Source: Acinetobacter lwoffii (GTDB lineage: Bacteria > Pseudomonadota > Gammaproteobacteria > Pseudomonadales > Moraxellaceae). From it: DNA of 64,000 bases. The DNA lies in NCBI RefSeq assembly GCF_024129355.1, contig NZ_JAMXXP010000001.1, positions 1-64,000 of the forward strand. The letters are read 5' to 3'. How positions within the stretch are numbered: position 1 is the stretch's first letter; each line of letters starts with the position of its first letter. The position numbers were made by a program, and so were the translations under genes. The notes beneath the pieces are model-generated. The model was not told the DNA's origin. It worked only from the letters and a program-made list of their open reading frames with translations, and searched no databases. Positions 56,034 through 64,000 of the stretch are shown here, one piece after another.

Positions 56034-57932
56034 ATGGGCGCTATAAACCCTAAAGAAGATTACACAAATATTCCGCACGAAACTTTCGATGCTGTCATCG
56101 TTGGTGGTGGTGGTTCAGGTATGCGTGCGTCTTACCAACTTGCTCAAGCTGGTTTGAAAGTTGCGGTTCTGACTAAAGTATTCCCAACTCGTTCGCACAC
56201 TGTTGCAGCGCAGGGTGGTATTGGTGCATCTCTTGGTAACATGCAAGAAGATAACTGGCACTACCACTTCTACGACACTGTAAAAGGTTCGGACTGGTTA
56301 GGTGACCAAGATGCAATCGAGTTCATGACTCGTGAAGCGCCTCAAGTGGTTTATGAACTTGAACACCTGGGTATGCCATTCGACCGTAATGCTGATGGTA
56401 CAATTTACCAACGTCCATTCGGTGGTCACTCAGCAAACTACGGTGAAAAAGCTGTGCCACGTGCATGTGCTGCTGCCGACCGTACCGGTCACGCACTTCT
56501 TCACACACTTTATCAAAGCAATGTGAAAATGGGCACTCAGTTCTTCGTAGAATGGATTGCGCTTGACCTGATCCGTAACGAAAAAGGCGACGTTCTAGGT
56601 GTTACAGCAATTGATCAGGAAACTGGTAAAATTGCAGTATTCCAAGCAAAAGCGACTTTGTTCGCTACTGGTGGTGCTGGTCGTGTTTACCGTGCATCTA
56701 CAAACGCTTATATCAACACTGGTGACGGTCTTGGTATGGCTGCTCGTGCAGGTATTCCATTACAAGATATGGAATTCTGGCAATTCCACCCAACGGGTGT
56801 TGCGGGCGCAGGCGTATTGTTGACTGAAGGTTGTCGTGGTGAAGGTGCAATCCTTCGTAACAAAGACGGCGAACCGTTCATGGAACGTTATGCACCAACT
56901 TTGAAAGACTTGGCGCCACGTGACTTCGTATCACGTTCTATGGATCAAGAGATCAAAGAAGGTCGTGGTTGTGGTCCTAAAGGCGATTACATCCTGCTTG
57001 ATATGACGCACCTAGGTGCGGATACGATCATGAAACGTCTTCCATCTGTATTCGAGATTGGCAAGAAATTCGCGAACGTTGACATCACTAAAGAGCCAAT
57101 TCCTGTAGTACCAACAATCCATTACCAAATGGGTGGTATTCCAACGAATATTCATGGTCAGGTGGTTGTTCCTGAGTCTCCTGAAACAGAAGCGCTTGTT
57201 GCTAACTACAACAAAGACACCGACGTTTACTCTACCAATGCTGAAGGTCGTGACTTTGCTAAGCCAGTAAAAGGTTTCTATGCAATCGGTGAATGTTCAT
57301 GTGTATCTGTACACGGTGCAAACCGTCTAGGTACGAACTCATTGCTTGACTTGGTTGTATTTGGTAAGGCCGCTGGTCAACATATCATTGAATATGTTAC
57401 TAAACAGCACGATGGTGAATATGAGCCACTTCCAACAACTGTGCTTCAAGAAACTGTTGAACGTATTCGTAAACTTGACGAATCGACTACAGGTGAGAAT
57501 GCTCAAGACGTTGCTGATGCAATCCGTGATATCGTTCAAGATCACGCTGGTGTATTCCGTACATCTGCGCTTCTGGACGAAGGTGTGAAGCAGATTCTTG
57601 CAATTGAACCGCGCGTACGCAACATTCACTTGAAAGACAAATCTAAAGTATTTAACACTGCACGTATTGAAGCACTAGAAGTTGAAAACTTGTATGAAGT
57701 TGCGAAAGCAACGCTTATTTCAGCTGCAGCGCGTAAAGAATGCCGTGGTGCACATACGGTTGTAGACTTTGAAGAGTCTCCAGACCATGCTGAATACCCA
57801 TATGGTCGTCGTGATGATGAGTGGATGAAGCACACTTTATGGTTCTCTGCGGATAACCGTCTAGAGTACAAGCCAGTTCGTTACCGTCCATTGTCGGTTG
57901 ACGCGATTCCACCTAAACCACGTACATTCTAA
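56034..57932 (+). CDS. sdhA: Succinate dehydrogenase flavoprotein subunit
   Basis: Catalytic subunit that oxidises succinate to fumarate. FAD binding begins at AVIVGGGGSGMRASYQLA; the covalent FAD-His is in RSHTVAAQGGIGAS. The active-site blocks FHPTGVAGAGVLLTEGCRGEGA and RDFVSRSMDQEI (Arg), and HYQMGGIPTN, are all intact. Length 632 is slightly longer than E. coli SdhA. Cytoplasmic face of the inner membrane, complexed with SdhB. AGGAAACA precedes the ATG. Confidence 0.99.
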   Translation: MGAINPKEDYTNIPHETFDAVIVGGGGSGMRASYQLAQAGLKVAVLTKVFPTRSHTVAAQGGIGASLGNMQEDNWHYHFYDTVKGSDWLGDQDAIEFMTREAPQVVYELEHLGMPFDRNADGTIYQRPFGGHSANYGEKAVPRACAAADRTGHALLHTLYQSNVKMGTQFFVEWIALDLIRNEKGDVLGVTAIDQETGKIAVFQAKATLFATGGAGRVYRASTNAYINTGDGLGMAARAGIPLQDMEFWQFHPTGVAGAGVLLTEGCRGEGAILRNKDGEPFMERYAPTLKDLAPRDFVSRSMDQEIKEGRGCGPKGDYILLDMTHLGADTIMKRLPSVFEIGKKFANVDITKEPIPVVPTIHYQMGGIPTNIHGQVVVPESPETEALVANYNKDTDVYSTNAEGRDFAKPVKGFYAIGECSCVSVHGANRLGTNSLLDLVVFGKAAGQHIIEYVTKQHDGEYEPLPTTVLQETVERIRKLDESTTGENAQDVADAIRDIVQDHAGVFRTSALLDEGVKQILAIEPRVRNIHLKDKSKVFNTARIEALEVENLYEVAKATLISAAARKECRGAHTVVDFEESPDHAEYPYGRRDDEWMKHTLWFSADNRLEYKPVRYRPLSVDAIPPKPRTF

Positions 57933-57946
57933 TCAGGAGAATTCAG

Positions 57947-58657
57947 ATGAGTAGAGGTACTCGTACATTTCATATCTACCGCTACGATCCTGACAAGGAT
58001 AAAGCACCGTACATGCAAACTTTCAAACTTGAACTGACTGACAAGCACCGTATGTTGCTTGATGCACTTCTTGCATTGAAAGTACAGGACGAAACTTTAA
58101 CGTTCCGTCGTTCATGTCGTGAAGGTATTTGTGGTTCTGATGGCGTGAACATCAATGGTAAAAACGGTTTGGCGTGTCTTTGGAACCTGAACGATTTACC
58201 AAATGAAATTACTGTTCGTCCATTGCCTGGTCTTCCTGTAGTGAAAGACTTGGTGGTTGACATGAACCAGTTCTATGATCAGTACAACAAGATCCATCCA
58301 TTCTTGATCAACAACCAGCCTGCGCCTCCTAAGGAACGTTTACAGTCTCCTGAAGAGCGTGAGCATCTTGATGGTCTGTATGAATGTATTCTATGTGCAT
58401 GCTGTTCAACTTCATGCCCGTCATTCTGGTGGAACCCGGACAAGTTCTTGGGTCCTTCAGCATTGTTGAATGCTTACCGCTTCATCATTGACTCGCGTGA
58501 TACGGGTACACAAGAGCGTTTGGCTCGTCTTGACGATCCATTCTCATTGTTCCGTTGTAAAGGCATTATGAACTGTGTATCTGTATGTCCTAAAGGCTTG
58601 AACCCAACTAAAGCAATCGGTCACATCCGTAATATGCTTTTAGATATGGCGGGCTAA
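57947..58657 (+). CDS. sdhB: Succinate dehydrogenase iron-sulfur subunit
   Basis: Electron relay of complex II. The [2Fe-2S] site is SCREGICGSDG with Cys57, Cys62 and an Asp at 65 in place of the third Cys, plus Cys77; E. coli SdhB has the same Asp ligand. The [4Fe-4S] and [3Fe-4S] sites are CILCACCSTSCPSFWWN and CKGIMNCVSVCPKGLNP. Length 236. It follows sdhA by 14 bases with AGGAGAA. A strong terminator ends the sdh unit. Confidence 0.99.
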   Translation: MSRGTRTFHIYRYDPDKDKAPYMQTFKLELTDKHRMLLDALLALKVQDETLTFRRSCREGICGSDGVNINGKNGLACLWNLNDLPNEITVRPLPGLPVVKDLVVDMNQFYDQYNKIHPFLINNQPAPPKERLQSPEEREHLDGLYECILCACCSTSCPSFWWNPDKFLGPSALLNAYRFIIDSRDTGTQERLARLDDPFSLFRCKGIMNCVSVCPKGLNPTKAIGHIRNMLLDMAG

Positions 58658-58680
58658 TAGGCTGCTCTTCGCAGTTTAGA

Positions 58681-58711
58681 AAAAAGCACACCTTCAGGTG
58701 TGCTTTTTTTA
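58681..58711 (+). terminator. Terminator after sdhB
   Basis: AAAAAGCACACC (58681-58692), loop TTCA, GGTGTGCTTTTT (58697-58708). It separates sdhCDAB from sucA. Confidence 0.92.
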
Positions 58712-59259
58712 TGCAAACTATTGGAAAAATTAAAAAATCATAAGATAAAAATAAAGATACTATACTTAAAATGTATAAAGTTGAGTGAAATAGTCAGGAA
58801 AAGAGTAATGGCTTTGGGCGCCATATAAGAAGAACATGTGATTATTTTGGGTATTTATGATTTTTAGATGTAAAACTGACCTGAAAAATAGCAAGAACGA
58901 TGTTATTATATAACGGAAATTTAAGGAGGGAGTGGATTGAAAGGTTTGCTCTCTTTTTATTTATCGGAAATGCTTAGGACTTAAGTCTACATTGAATCTA
59001 TTTTTGAGATAAAGCACCATATATTAGAGTAAAATATCTGAACTGTATTTAGCCAATTTATGGAAGGTATGTGTCAAAAAAATCAATTGAAAAGTTGAGA
59101 TCATGTTAGCATTTAGCCCATGACTATGTTTAAAAAATGCCACGTCAGGTACATTTTTTAAACACTGCATAATCAGGGACTGGTATATAAAGGTAGACCC
59201 GAGTCGCTTTAGAAAAAATCTTTGTTAATACTTGCTTTTTTCTAAGTCGATTTGCAAAA
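58712..59259. other. AT-rich intergenic region before the sucA leader
   Basis: No supported gene. TTAAAAAATG (59131-59140) and CATTTTTTAA (59153-59162) form a 10-base inverted repeat with a 12-base loop. A weak stem AGGGAG / CTCTCT followed by TTTTT lies near 58926-58957. The sucA promoter must be in or after this stretch. Confidence 0.4.
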
Positions 59260-59460
59260 AATTGCCCGGTTTCGATCGGGTATTCAATGAGTGATGATGC
59301 CGCTGAGGGGCGTTATTGTTCATTAAACATATCAAGATTTTCTTGGTGTGGTGATAACGCCTCATGGTTTATGCCTTATGGGGGACTAGTATCATATTAC
59401 CAATTTGATGCTAATAATCCTGGGTTTTGCTTAAAAAGCATCCTGAAAATGTTTTTGCAA
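59260..59460 (+). promoter_or_regulatory. Structured 5' leader of sucA, candidate cis-regulatory RNA
   Basis: Several conserved-looking stems fall in 200 bases before sucA. CCCG / CGGG (59265-59268 and 59277-59280) form a small hairpin. GCGTTAT (59300-59306) pairs with ATAACGC (59354-59360), extended by TGAG (59294-59297) with CTCA (59361-59364). TGCTT / AAGCA form another hairpin around 59428-59440. GC-rich blocks stand out from the AT-rich surroundings. Leader RNA motifs upstream of sucA (sucA and sucA-II) are known in proteobacteria, the latter in Pseudomonadales. I infer membership, not prove it. Confidence 0.45.
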
Positions 59461-59466
59461 TAGGAA

Positions 59467-62301
59467 ATGGGTCCACAAATGCAAGAAGTTGCTGACGCTC
59501 TGCGTCTTGACACTGAACTTTCCGCTGATAGTGCAGCGTATATTGAAGAACTTTATGAGCAGTATTTGACTGCTCCAGACTCAGTGGGTGCTGACTGGAG
59601 AGCGTACTTCGATAAATTCCCAAAAGGTGATCAACCACACAGTAATGTACGTGAGCAATTCCTACTTTTAGGTCGCAATTCAAGCCGTATTCAGCCTATT
59701 GTTCAGTCGACAGTCAGTTCAGAGCATGAACGTCGTCAAATTGGCGTGCTACAGCTGATTGCAGCGTACCGTAACCGTGGCCACCAGAAAGCAAAACTGG
59801 ATCCATTAGGTTTGGCGAAGCGTGAAGTTGTGCCTGATCTAGATCTTGCTGCGCATGGTTTGACTCAGTCTGACCTAGATACAGTATTCAATACTGGCAA
59901 TCTGGCGATCGGTAAAGAAGAAGCGACTTTGGCTGAAATGGTTCAGTCAATGGAAGCCACTTACTGTGGTTCAATCGGTGCTGAATACATGCACATCGTG
60001 GACACCAAAGAAAAACGTTGGATTCAACAACGTCTAGAAAGTGCACGCGGTCAATATGGCTTCAATGCTGATCAAAAGAAACATGTCCTTGAGCGTTTAA
60101 CTGCAGCTGAAGGCCTAGAAAAATATCTTGGTAATAAATTCGTTGGTGCCAAACGTTTCGGCGTTGAAGGTGGTGAAGCATTCATCCCGATGGTCAACGA
60201 AATTATTCAGCGTGCAGGTTCTGTAGGCTGTAAAGAAGTTGTGATCGGTATGCCTCACCGCGGCCGTTTAAACCTTCTTGTTAACATCATGGGTAAGAAC
60301 CCGGCTGACCTGTTTGGTGAGTTCGAAGGTAAATCTATTCACAAGAAAGGTTCTGGTGACGTTAAGTATCACCAAGGCTTCTCTTCAAACGTGATGACTC
60401 CAGGTGGCGAAGTTCACTTGGCATTGGCGTTTAACCCGTCACACCTTGAAATCGTTGGCCCTGTGGTTGAAGGTTCAGTACGTGCACGTCAAGTACGTCG
60501 TAAAGACATTGGCGGCGATGACGTATTGCCACTAATCGTACACGGTGATGCTGCATTTGCAGGTCAGGGCGTTAACCAGGAAACTTTCCAGATGTCACAA
60601 ACTCGCGGTTATACCGTGGGTGGTACAGTGCACATTGTAATTAACAACCAGGTTGGTTTCACCACGTCTGATCCACGTGACGCACGTTCTACAGAATACT
60701 GTACTGACATCGCAAAAATGATTCAGGCGCCGATCTTCCATGTGAATGGTGATGATCCTGAAGCTGTGGTGTTCATTTCACAATTGGCACATGACTTCCG
60801 TCATACCTTCCGTAAAGACGTTGTGATTGACATGTTCTGCTACCGTCGTCGTGGTCATAACGAAGCGGATGAGCCAGCTGCAACTCAACCAATGATGTAT
60901 CAAGTGATTAACAAGAAAGCGACTACGCGTACGCTTTATGCGGATCAACTGGTACAACAGGGTGTTCTTGATCGCGCAAGTGCAGATCAAATGGTTGAAA
61001 ACTACCGTGCAGACCTGGAAGCGGGTAATCACGTTGCCAATGCACTGGTACTTGAACCAAACAAAAAAATGTTTGTGGATTGGACTCCTTACTTAGGTCA
61101 TGAGTACACAGACGAGTGGGATACAACTTTCCCAATCGAACGTCTAAAAGAGCTTGGCAAGAAAATGCGTGAGCTTCCTGAAGGCTTCGTGATGCAGCGT
61201 CAAGTTGCAAAAGTAATTGATGACCGTCTGAAAATGCAAACGGGTGAAATGCCTCTGAACTGGGGTGCTGCTGAAACTCTGGCGTATGCAACTGTACTAG
61301 ATGATGGTTACTTGCTTCGTTTAACGGGTGAAGACGTAGGTCGTGGTACTTTCTCACACCGTCATGCAAAACTGCATAATCAGGTAGATGGCTCAACTTA
61401 TCTTCCGCTGTGTAACCTGAAAGAAAACCAGCCGCGTACTGCAATCTATGACTCTTTATTGTCAGAGATGGCTGTATTGGCATTTGAATATGGTTATGCG
61501 ACGACTCTTCCTAAGAGTTTGATCATCTGGGAAGCGCAATTCGGTGACTTCGCAAACTGTGCACAAGTGGTAATTGATCAGTTTATCTCATCTGGTGAAA
61601 CCAAATGGGAACGTGTATGTGGCTTGACCATGCTTCTTCCTCACGGTTTTGAAGGTCAAGGTCCAGAGCATTCATCTGCACGTTTGGAACGTTTCTTGCA
61701 GCTATGTGCTGAAGACAACATGCAAGTCATCACACCGACCACGCCTGCGCAGATTTTCCACGCATTACGTCGTCAAGCGATTCGTCCAATCCGTAAGCCA
61801 TTGATTGTTACTTCGCCGAAATCTTTACTTCGTCACAAGCTTGCTGTATCTAGCCTTGAAGAGCTTGCAAACGGTACATTCCAGACCGTGATTGATGAAG
61901 TAGACAACATCAACAAGTCAGATGTAACCCGTCTGGTACTGTGTGGTGGTAAGGTGTATTACGACCTAGTTGAAAAACGTCGTGAAAAAGAATTGAACAA
62001 CACTGCAATTGTACGTATTGAACAATTATATCCATACCCAGAAAAACGCCTGGCAGAAGTGCTTGCGCAATATCCAAACGTTAAAGAACTTGTTTGGGCG
62101 CAAGAAGAACCGAAGAACCAAGGCGCTTGGTTGTTCATCGCACCGCGTCTATATGACGACGTGATGAAAGCGGGTAAACAAGTACGTATTAGCTATGCAG
62201 GCCGTGAAGCTTCTGCTGCACCGGCATGTGGTTCACCATATTTGCATGCAAAACAACAAGCTCAGCTCATCAACGACGCGCTTGCGATCGATGCTGAATA
62301 A
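59467..62301 (+). CDS. sucA: 2-oxoglutarate dehydrogenase E1 component
   Basis: Thiamine diphosphate-dependent decarboxylase of the oxoglutarate dehydrogenase complex. The N-terminal [24 protein letters not shown] binds the E2 core; the ThDP region includes [15 protein letters not shown] and [25 protein letters not shown] and [18 protein letters not shown] are E1 family blocks. Length 944. ATG 59467 (MGPQ) has AGGA only two bases away, so the ATG four codons later (59479, MQEV) may be the true start. A structured leader precedes it. Co-transcribed with sucB and lpd. Confidence 0.99.
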   Translation: MGPQMQEVADALRLDTELSADSAAYIEELYEQYLTAPDSVGADWRAYFDKFPKGDQPHSNVREQFLLLGRNSSRIQPIVQSTVSSEHERRQIGVLQLIAAYRNRGHQKAKLDPLGLAKREVVPDLDLAAHGLTQSDLDTVFNTGNLAIGKEEATLAEMVQSMEATYCGSIGAEYMHIVDTKEKRWIQQRLESARGQYGFNADQKKHVLERLTAAEGLEKYLGNKFVGAKRFGVEGGEAFIPMVNEIIQRAGSVGCKEVVIGMPHRGRLNLLVNIMGKNPADLFGEFEGKSIHKKGSGDVKYHQGFSSNVMTPGGEVHLALAFNPSHLEIVGPVVEGSVRARQVRRKDIGGDDVLPLIVHGDAAFAGQGVNQETFQMSQTRGYTVGGTVHIVINNQVGFTTSDPRDARSTEYCTDIAKMIQAPIFHVNGDDPEAVVFISQLAHDFRHTFRKDVVIDMFCYRRRGHNEADEPAATQPMMYQVINKKATTRTLYADQLVQQGVLDRASADQMVENYRADLEAGNHVANALVLEPNKKMFVDWTPYLGHEYTDEWDTTFPIERLKELGKKMRELPEGFVMQRQVAKVIDDRLKMQTGEMPLNWGAAETLAYATVLDDGYLLRLTGEDVGRGTFSHRHAKLHNQVDGSTYLPLCNLKENQPRTAIYDSLLSEMAVLAFEYGYATTLPKSLIIWEAQFGDFANCAQVVIDQFISSGETKWERVCGLTMLLPHGFEGQGPEHSSARLERFLQLCAEDNMQVITPTTPAQIFHALRRQAIRPIRKPLIVTSPKSLLRHKLAVSSLEELANGTFQTVIDEVDNINKSDVTRLVLCGGKVYYDLVEKRREKELNNTAIVRIEQLYPYPEKRLAEVLAQYPNVKELVWAQEEPKNQGAWLFIAPRLYDDVMKAGKQVRISYAGREASAAPACGSPYLHAKQQAQLINDALAIDAE

Positions 62302-62320
62302 TCCAGGAGATTCTAAAATC

Positions 62321-63535
62321 ATGGCAACCGAAATTAAAGCACCGGTATTCCCAGAGTCAGTTGCGGACGGTACGATCGCAACTTGGCACAAACAACCAGG
62401 TGAAGCTGTATCACGTGATGAAGTGATCTGCGATATTGAGACTGATAAAGTTGTTTTAGAAGTTGTTGCTCCTGCAGACGGTACACTTGCATCTATTATT
62501 AAAGTTGAAGGCGATACTGTTCTTTCAGCTGAAGTTATTGCGCAGTTTGAAGAGGGTGCTGTTTCTGGCGCGGCTCAAACTCAAGCAGTTCAGTCTGAAG
62601 AGAAAGTTGAACAAGCTGCGGCAAATACTGAAGCAGGTAATTCACCAATCGTTGAACGTCAACAGGTACAGGACCAGGCTCCAGCAGTGCGTAAAGCATT
62701 GACTGAATCTGGTGTTGCAGCTGCTGATGTTGCAGGTACTGGTCGTGGCGGTCGCATCACGAAAGAAGATGTGGCAAATCATCAAGCGAAACCGGCAGCA
62801 CCTGCAGCGCAACCATTAAGCGTTGCAGTGGGCGAGCGTATCGAAAAACGTGTTCCTATGACTCGCCTTCGTAAGCGTGTTGCTGAACGTTTACTTGCAG
62901 CAACTCAAGAAACTGCAATGTTGACCACGTTCAACGAAGTGAACATGAAACCAATCATGGAAATGCGTGCTCAATACAAAGATGCATTTGAGAAGCGTCA
63001 TGGTGCGCGTCTTGGCTTCATGTCATTTTTCGTTAAAGCAGCAACTGAAGCACTTAAACGCTATCCAGCGGTAAATGCTTCAATTGATGGCGATGACATC
63101 GTGTATCACGGTTACTACGATATCGGTGTTGCAGTTTCATCTGAGCGTGGTCTAGTGGTTCCTGTACTTCGTGATACAGACCGCATGAACTATGCTGAAG
63201 TTGAAAACGGTATTCGTGCATATGCTGGCAAAGCACGTGACGGTAAGCTGGGTATCGAAGATATGACTGGCGGTACATTCACTATTACTAATGGTGGTAC
63301 TTTCGGTTCATTGCTTTCTACACCAATTTTAAATACGCCACAAACTGCGATTCTGGGTATGCATAAAATCCAGGAACGTCCGATGGCGGTGAATGGTCAA
63401 GTAGAAATCTTGCCAATGATGTACCTGGCACTGTCTTATGACCACCGTTTAATCGATGGTAAAGAAGCAGTTGGTTTCCTTGTAACAATCAAAGAATTGT
63501 TAGAAGAGCCAGCGCGTCTTATCCTTGATCTTTAA
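62321..63535 (+). CDS. sucB: 2-oxoglutarate dehydrogenase E2 (dihydrolipoyl succinyltransferase)
   Basis: Core of the complex; carries lipoate and transfers succinyl to CoA. The lipoyl Lys43 is in [10 protein letters not shown]; a peripheral-subunit-binding domain follows at about 112-148 ([17 protein letters not shown]...GRITKEDV); the catalytic domain ends with [16 protein letters not shown], which has the active His and Asp. I chose ATG 62321 because AGGAGA lies just upstream; an open frame from 62195 runs inside sucA and is not supported. Length 404. It begins 19 bases after sucA. Confidence 0.99.
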   Translation: MATEIKAPVFPESVADGTIATWHKQPGEAVSRDEVICDIETDKVVLEVVAPADGTLASIIKVEGDTVLSAEVIAQFEEGAVSGAAQTQAVQSEEKVEQAAANTEAGNSPIVERQQVQDQAPAVRKALTESGVAAADVAGTGRGGRITKEDVANHQAKPAAPAAQPLSVAVGERIEKRVPMTRLRKRVAERLLAATQETAMLTTFNEVNMKPIMEMRAQYKDAFEKRHGARLGFMSFFVKAATEALKRYPAVNASIDGDDIVYHGYYDIGVAVSSERGLVVPVLRDTDRMNYAEVENGIRAYAGKARDGKLGIEDMTGGTFTITNGGTFGSLLSTPILNTPQTAILGMHKIQERPMAVNGQVEILPMMYLALSYDHRLIDGKEAVGFLVTIKELLEEPARLILDL

Positions 63536-63542
63536 TTTTTAA

Positions 63543-64000
<458 letters not shown>

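Noticed and set aside
60923..61483. 186-codon frame antisense to sucA
   Set aside because: Long only because of the codon pattern of sucA on the other strand; no start signal or recognisable motif.
62195..62320. Longer sucB start
   Set aside because: The extra 42 codons run inside sucA and give a non-family N-terminus; ATG 62321 has AGGAGA and the lipoyl-domain start.

Overview
The window is chromosomal DNA from an Acinetobacter-type gammaproteobacterium (Moraxellaceae). The strongest evidence is the order rubA-rubB-estB-oxyR, which is the operon described from Acinetobacter sp. ADP1. Gene content and moderate-to-low GC agree: gltA divergent from sdhCDAB-sucAB-lpd, a PiT transporter, NfuA, and two rhomboids. 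I cannot name the species from sequence alone.

Layout. 1-1.6 kb is accessory: a possible broken gene tail, a DUF559 nuclease-like gene whose stop lies inside a palindromic repeat, and AT-rich small genes behind a near-consensus promoter. 1.6-10.7 kb carries valS, an unknown gene plus SDR pair, a membrane diguanylate cyclase, a glutaminase-STAS fusion and a DhaK-DhaL kinase. 10.7-12.3 kb is a second accessory patch: a second copy of the repeat, then an AT-rich RelA/SpoT-domain gene. 12.3-18.2 kb holds metH, with a nested inverted repeat in its leader, and a Pho-box-preceded PiT phosphate transporter. 18.2-32.6 kb has a third, variant repeat, an unknown Rossmann-like protein, a rhomboid, nfuA, a Fur-box-preceded TonB receptor, a lipase-like hydrolase, carbonic anhydrase, the divergent tesA / ABC exporter pair, a second rhomboid and mtgA. 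32.7-40.6 kb has ppk, an atypical receiver-HTH protein, the oxyR-estB-rubB-rubA operon (minus strand) and apt. 40.9-52.8 kb has lysS, a candidate small RNA, trpS, DUF808, a YpfJ-type metallopeptidase, a Na+/H+ antiporter, an ATL protein, UspA, a lipoprotein gene broken by an amber codon just after its lipobox, tRNA-Met, nadE and a small zincin. 53-64 kb is the TCA block: gltA (minus), then sdhCDAB, sucA, sucB and the start of lpd.

How it fits together. Most of the window is core metabolism: the TCA cycle, aminoacyl-tRNA synthesis, methionine, NAD and phosphate/polyphosphate metabolism. The unusual parts are small: three copies of a palindromic repeat next to AT-rich cargo, structured leaders before metH and sucA, a hairpin between sucB and lpd, a candidate Aar-like sRNA after trpS, the RelA/SpoT-domain protein and the amber-interrupted lipoprotein. 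I found no CRISPR array, prophage, complete insertion sequence or classical defence island.
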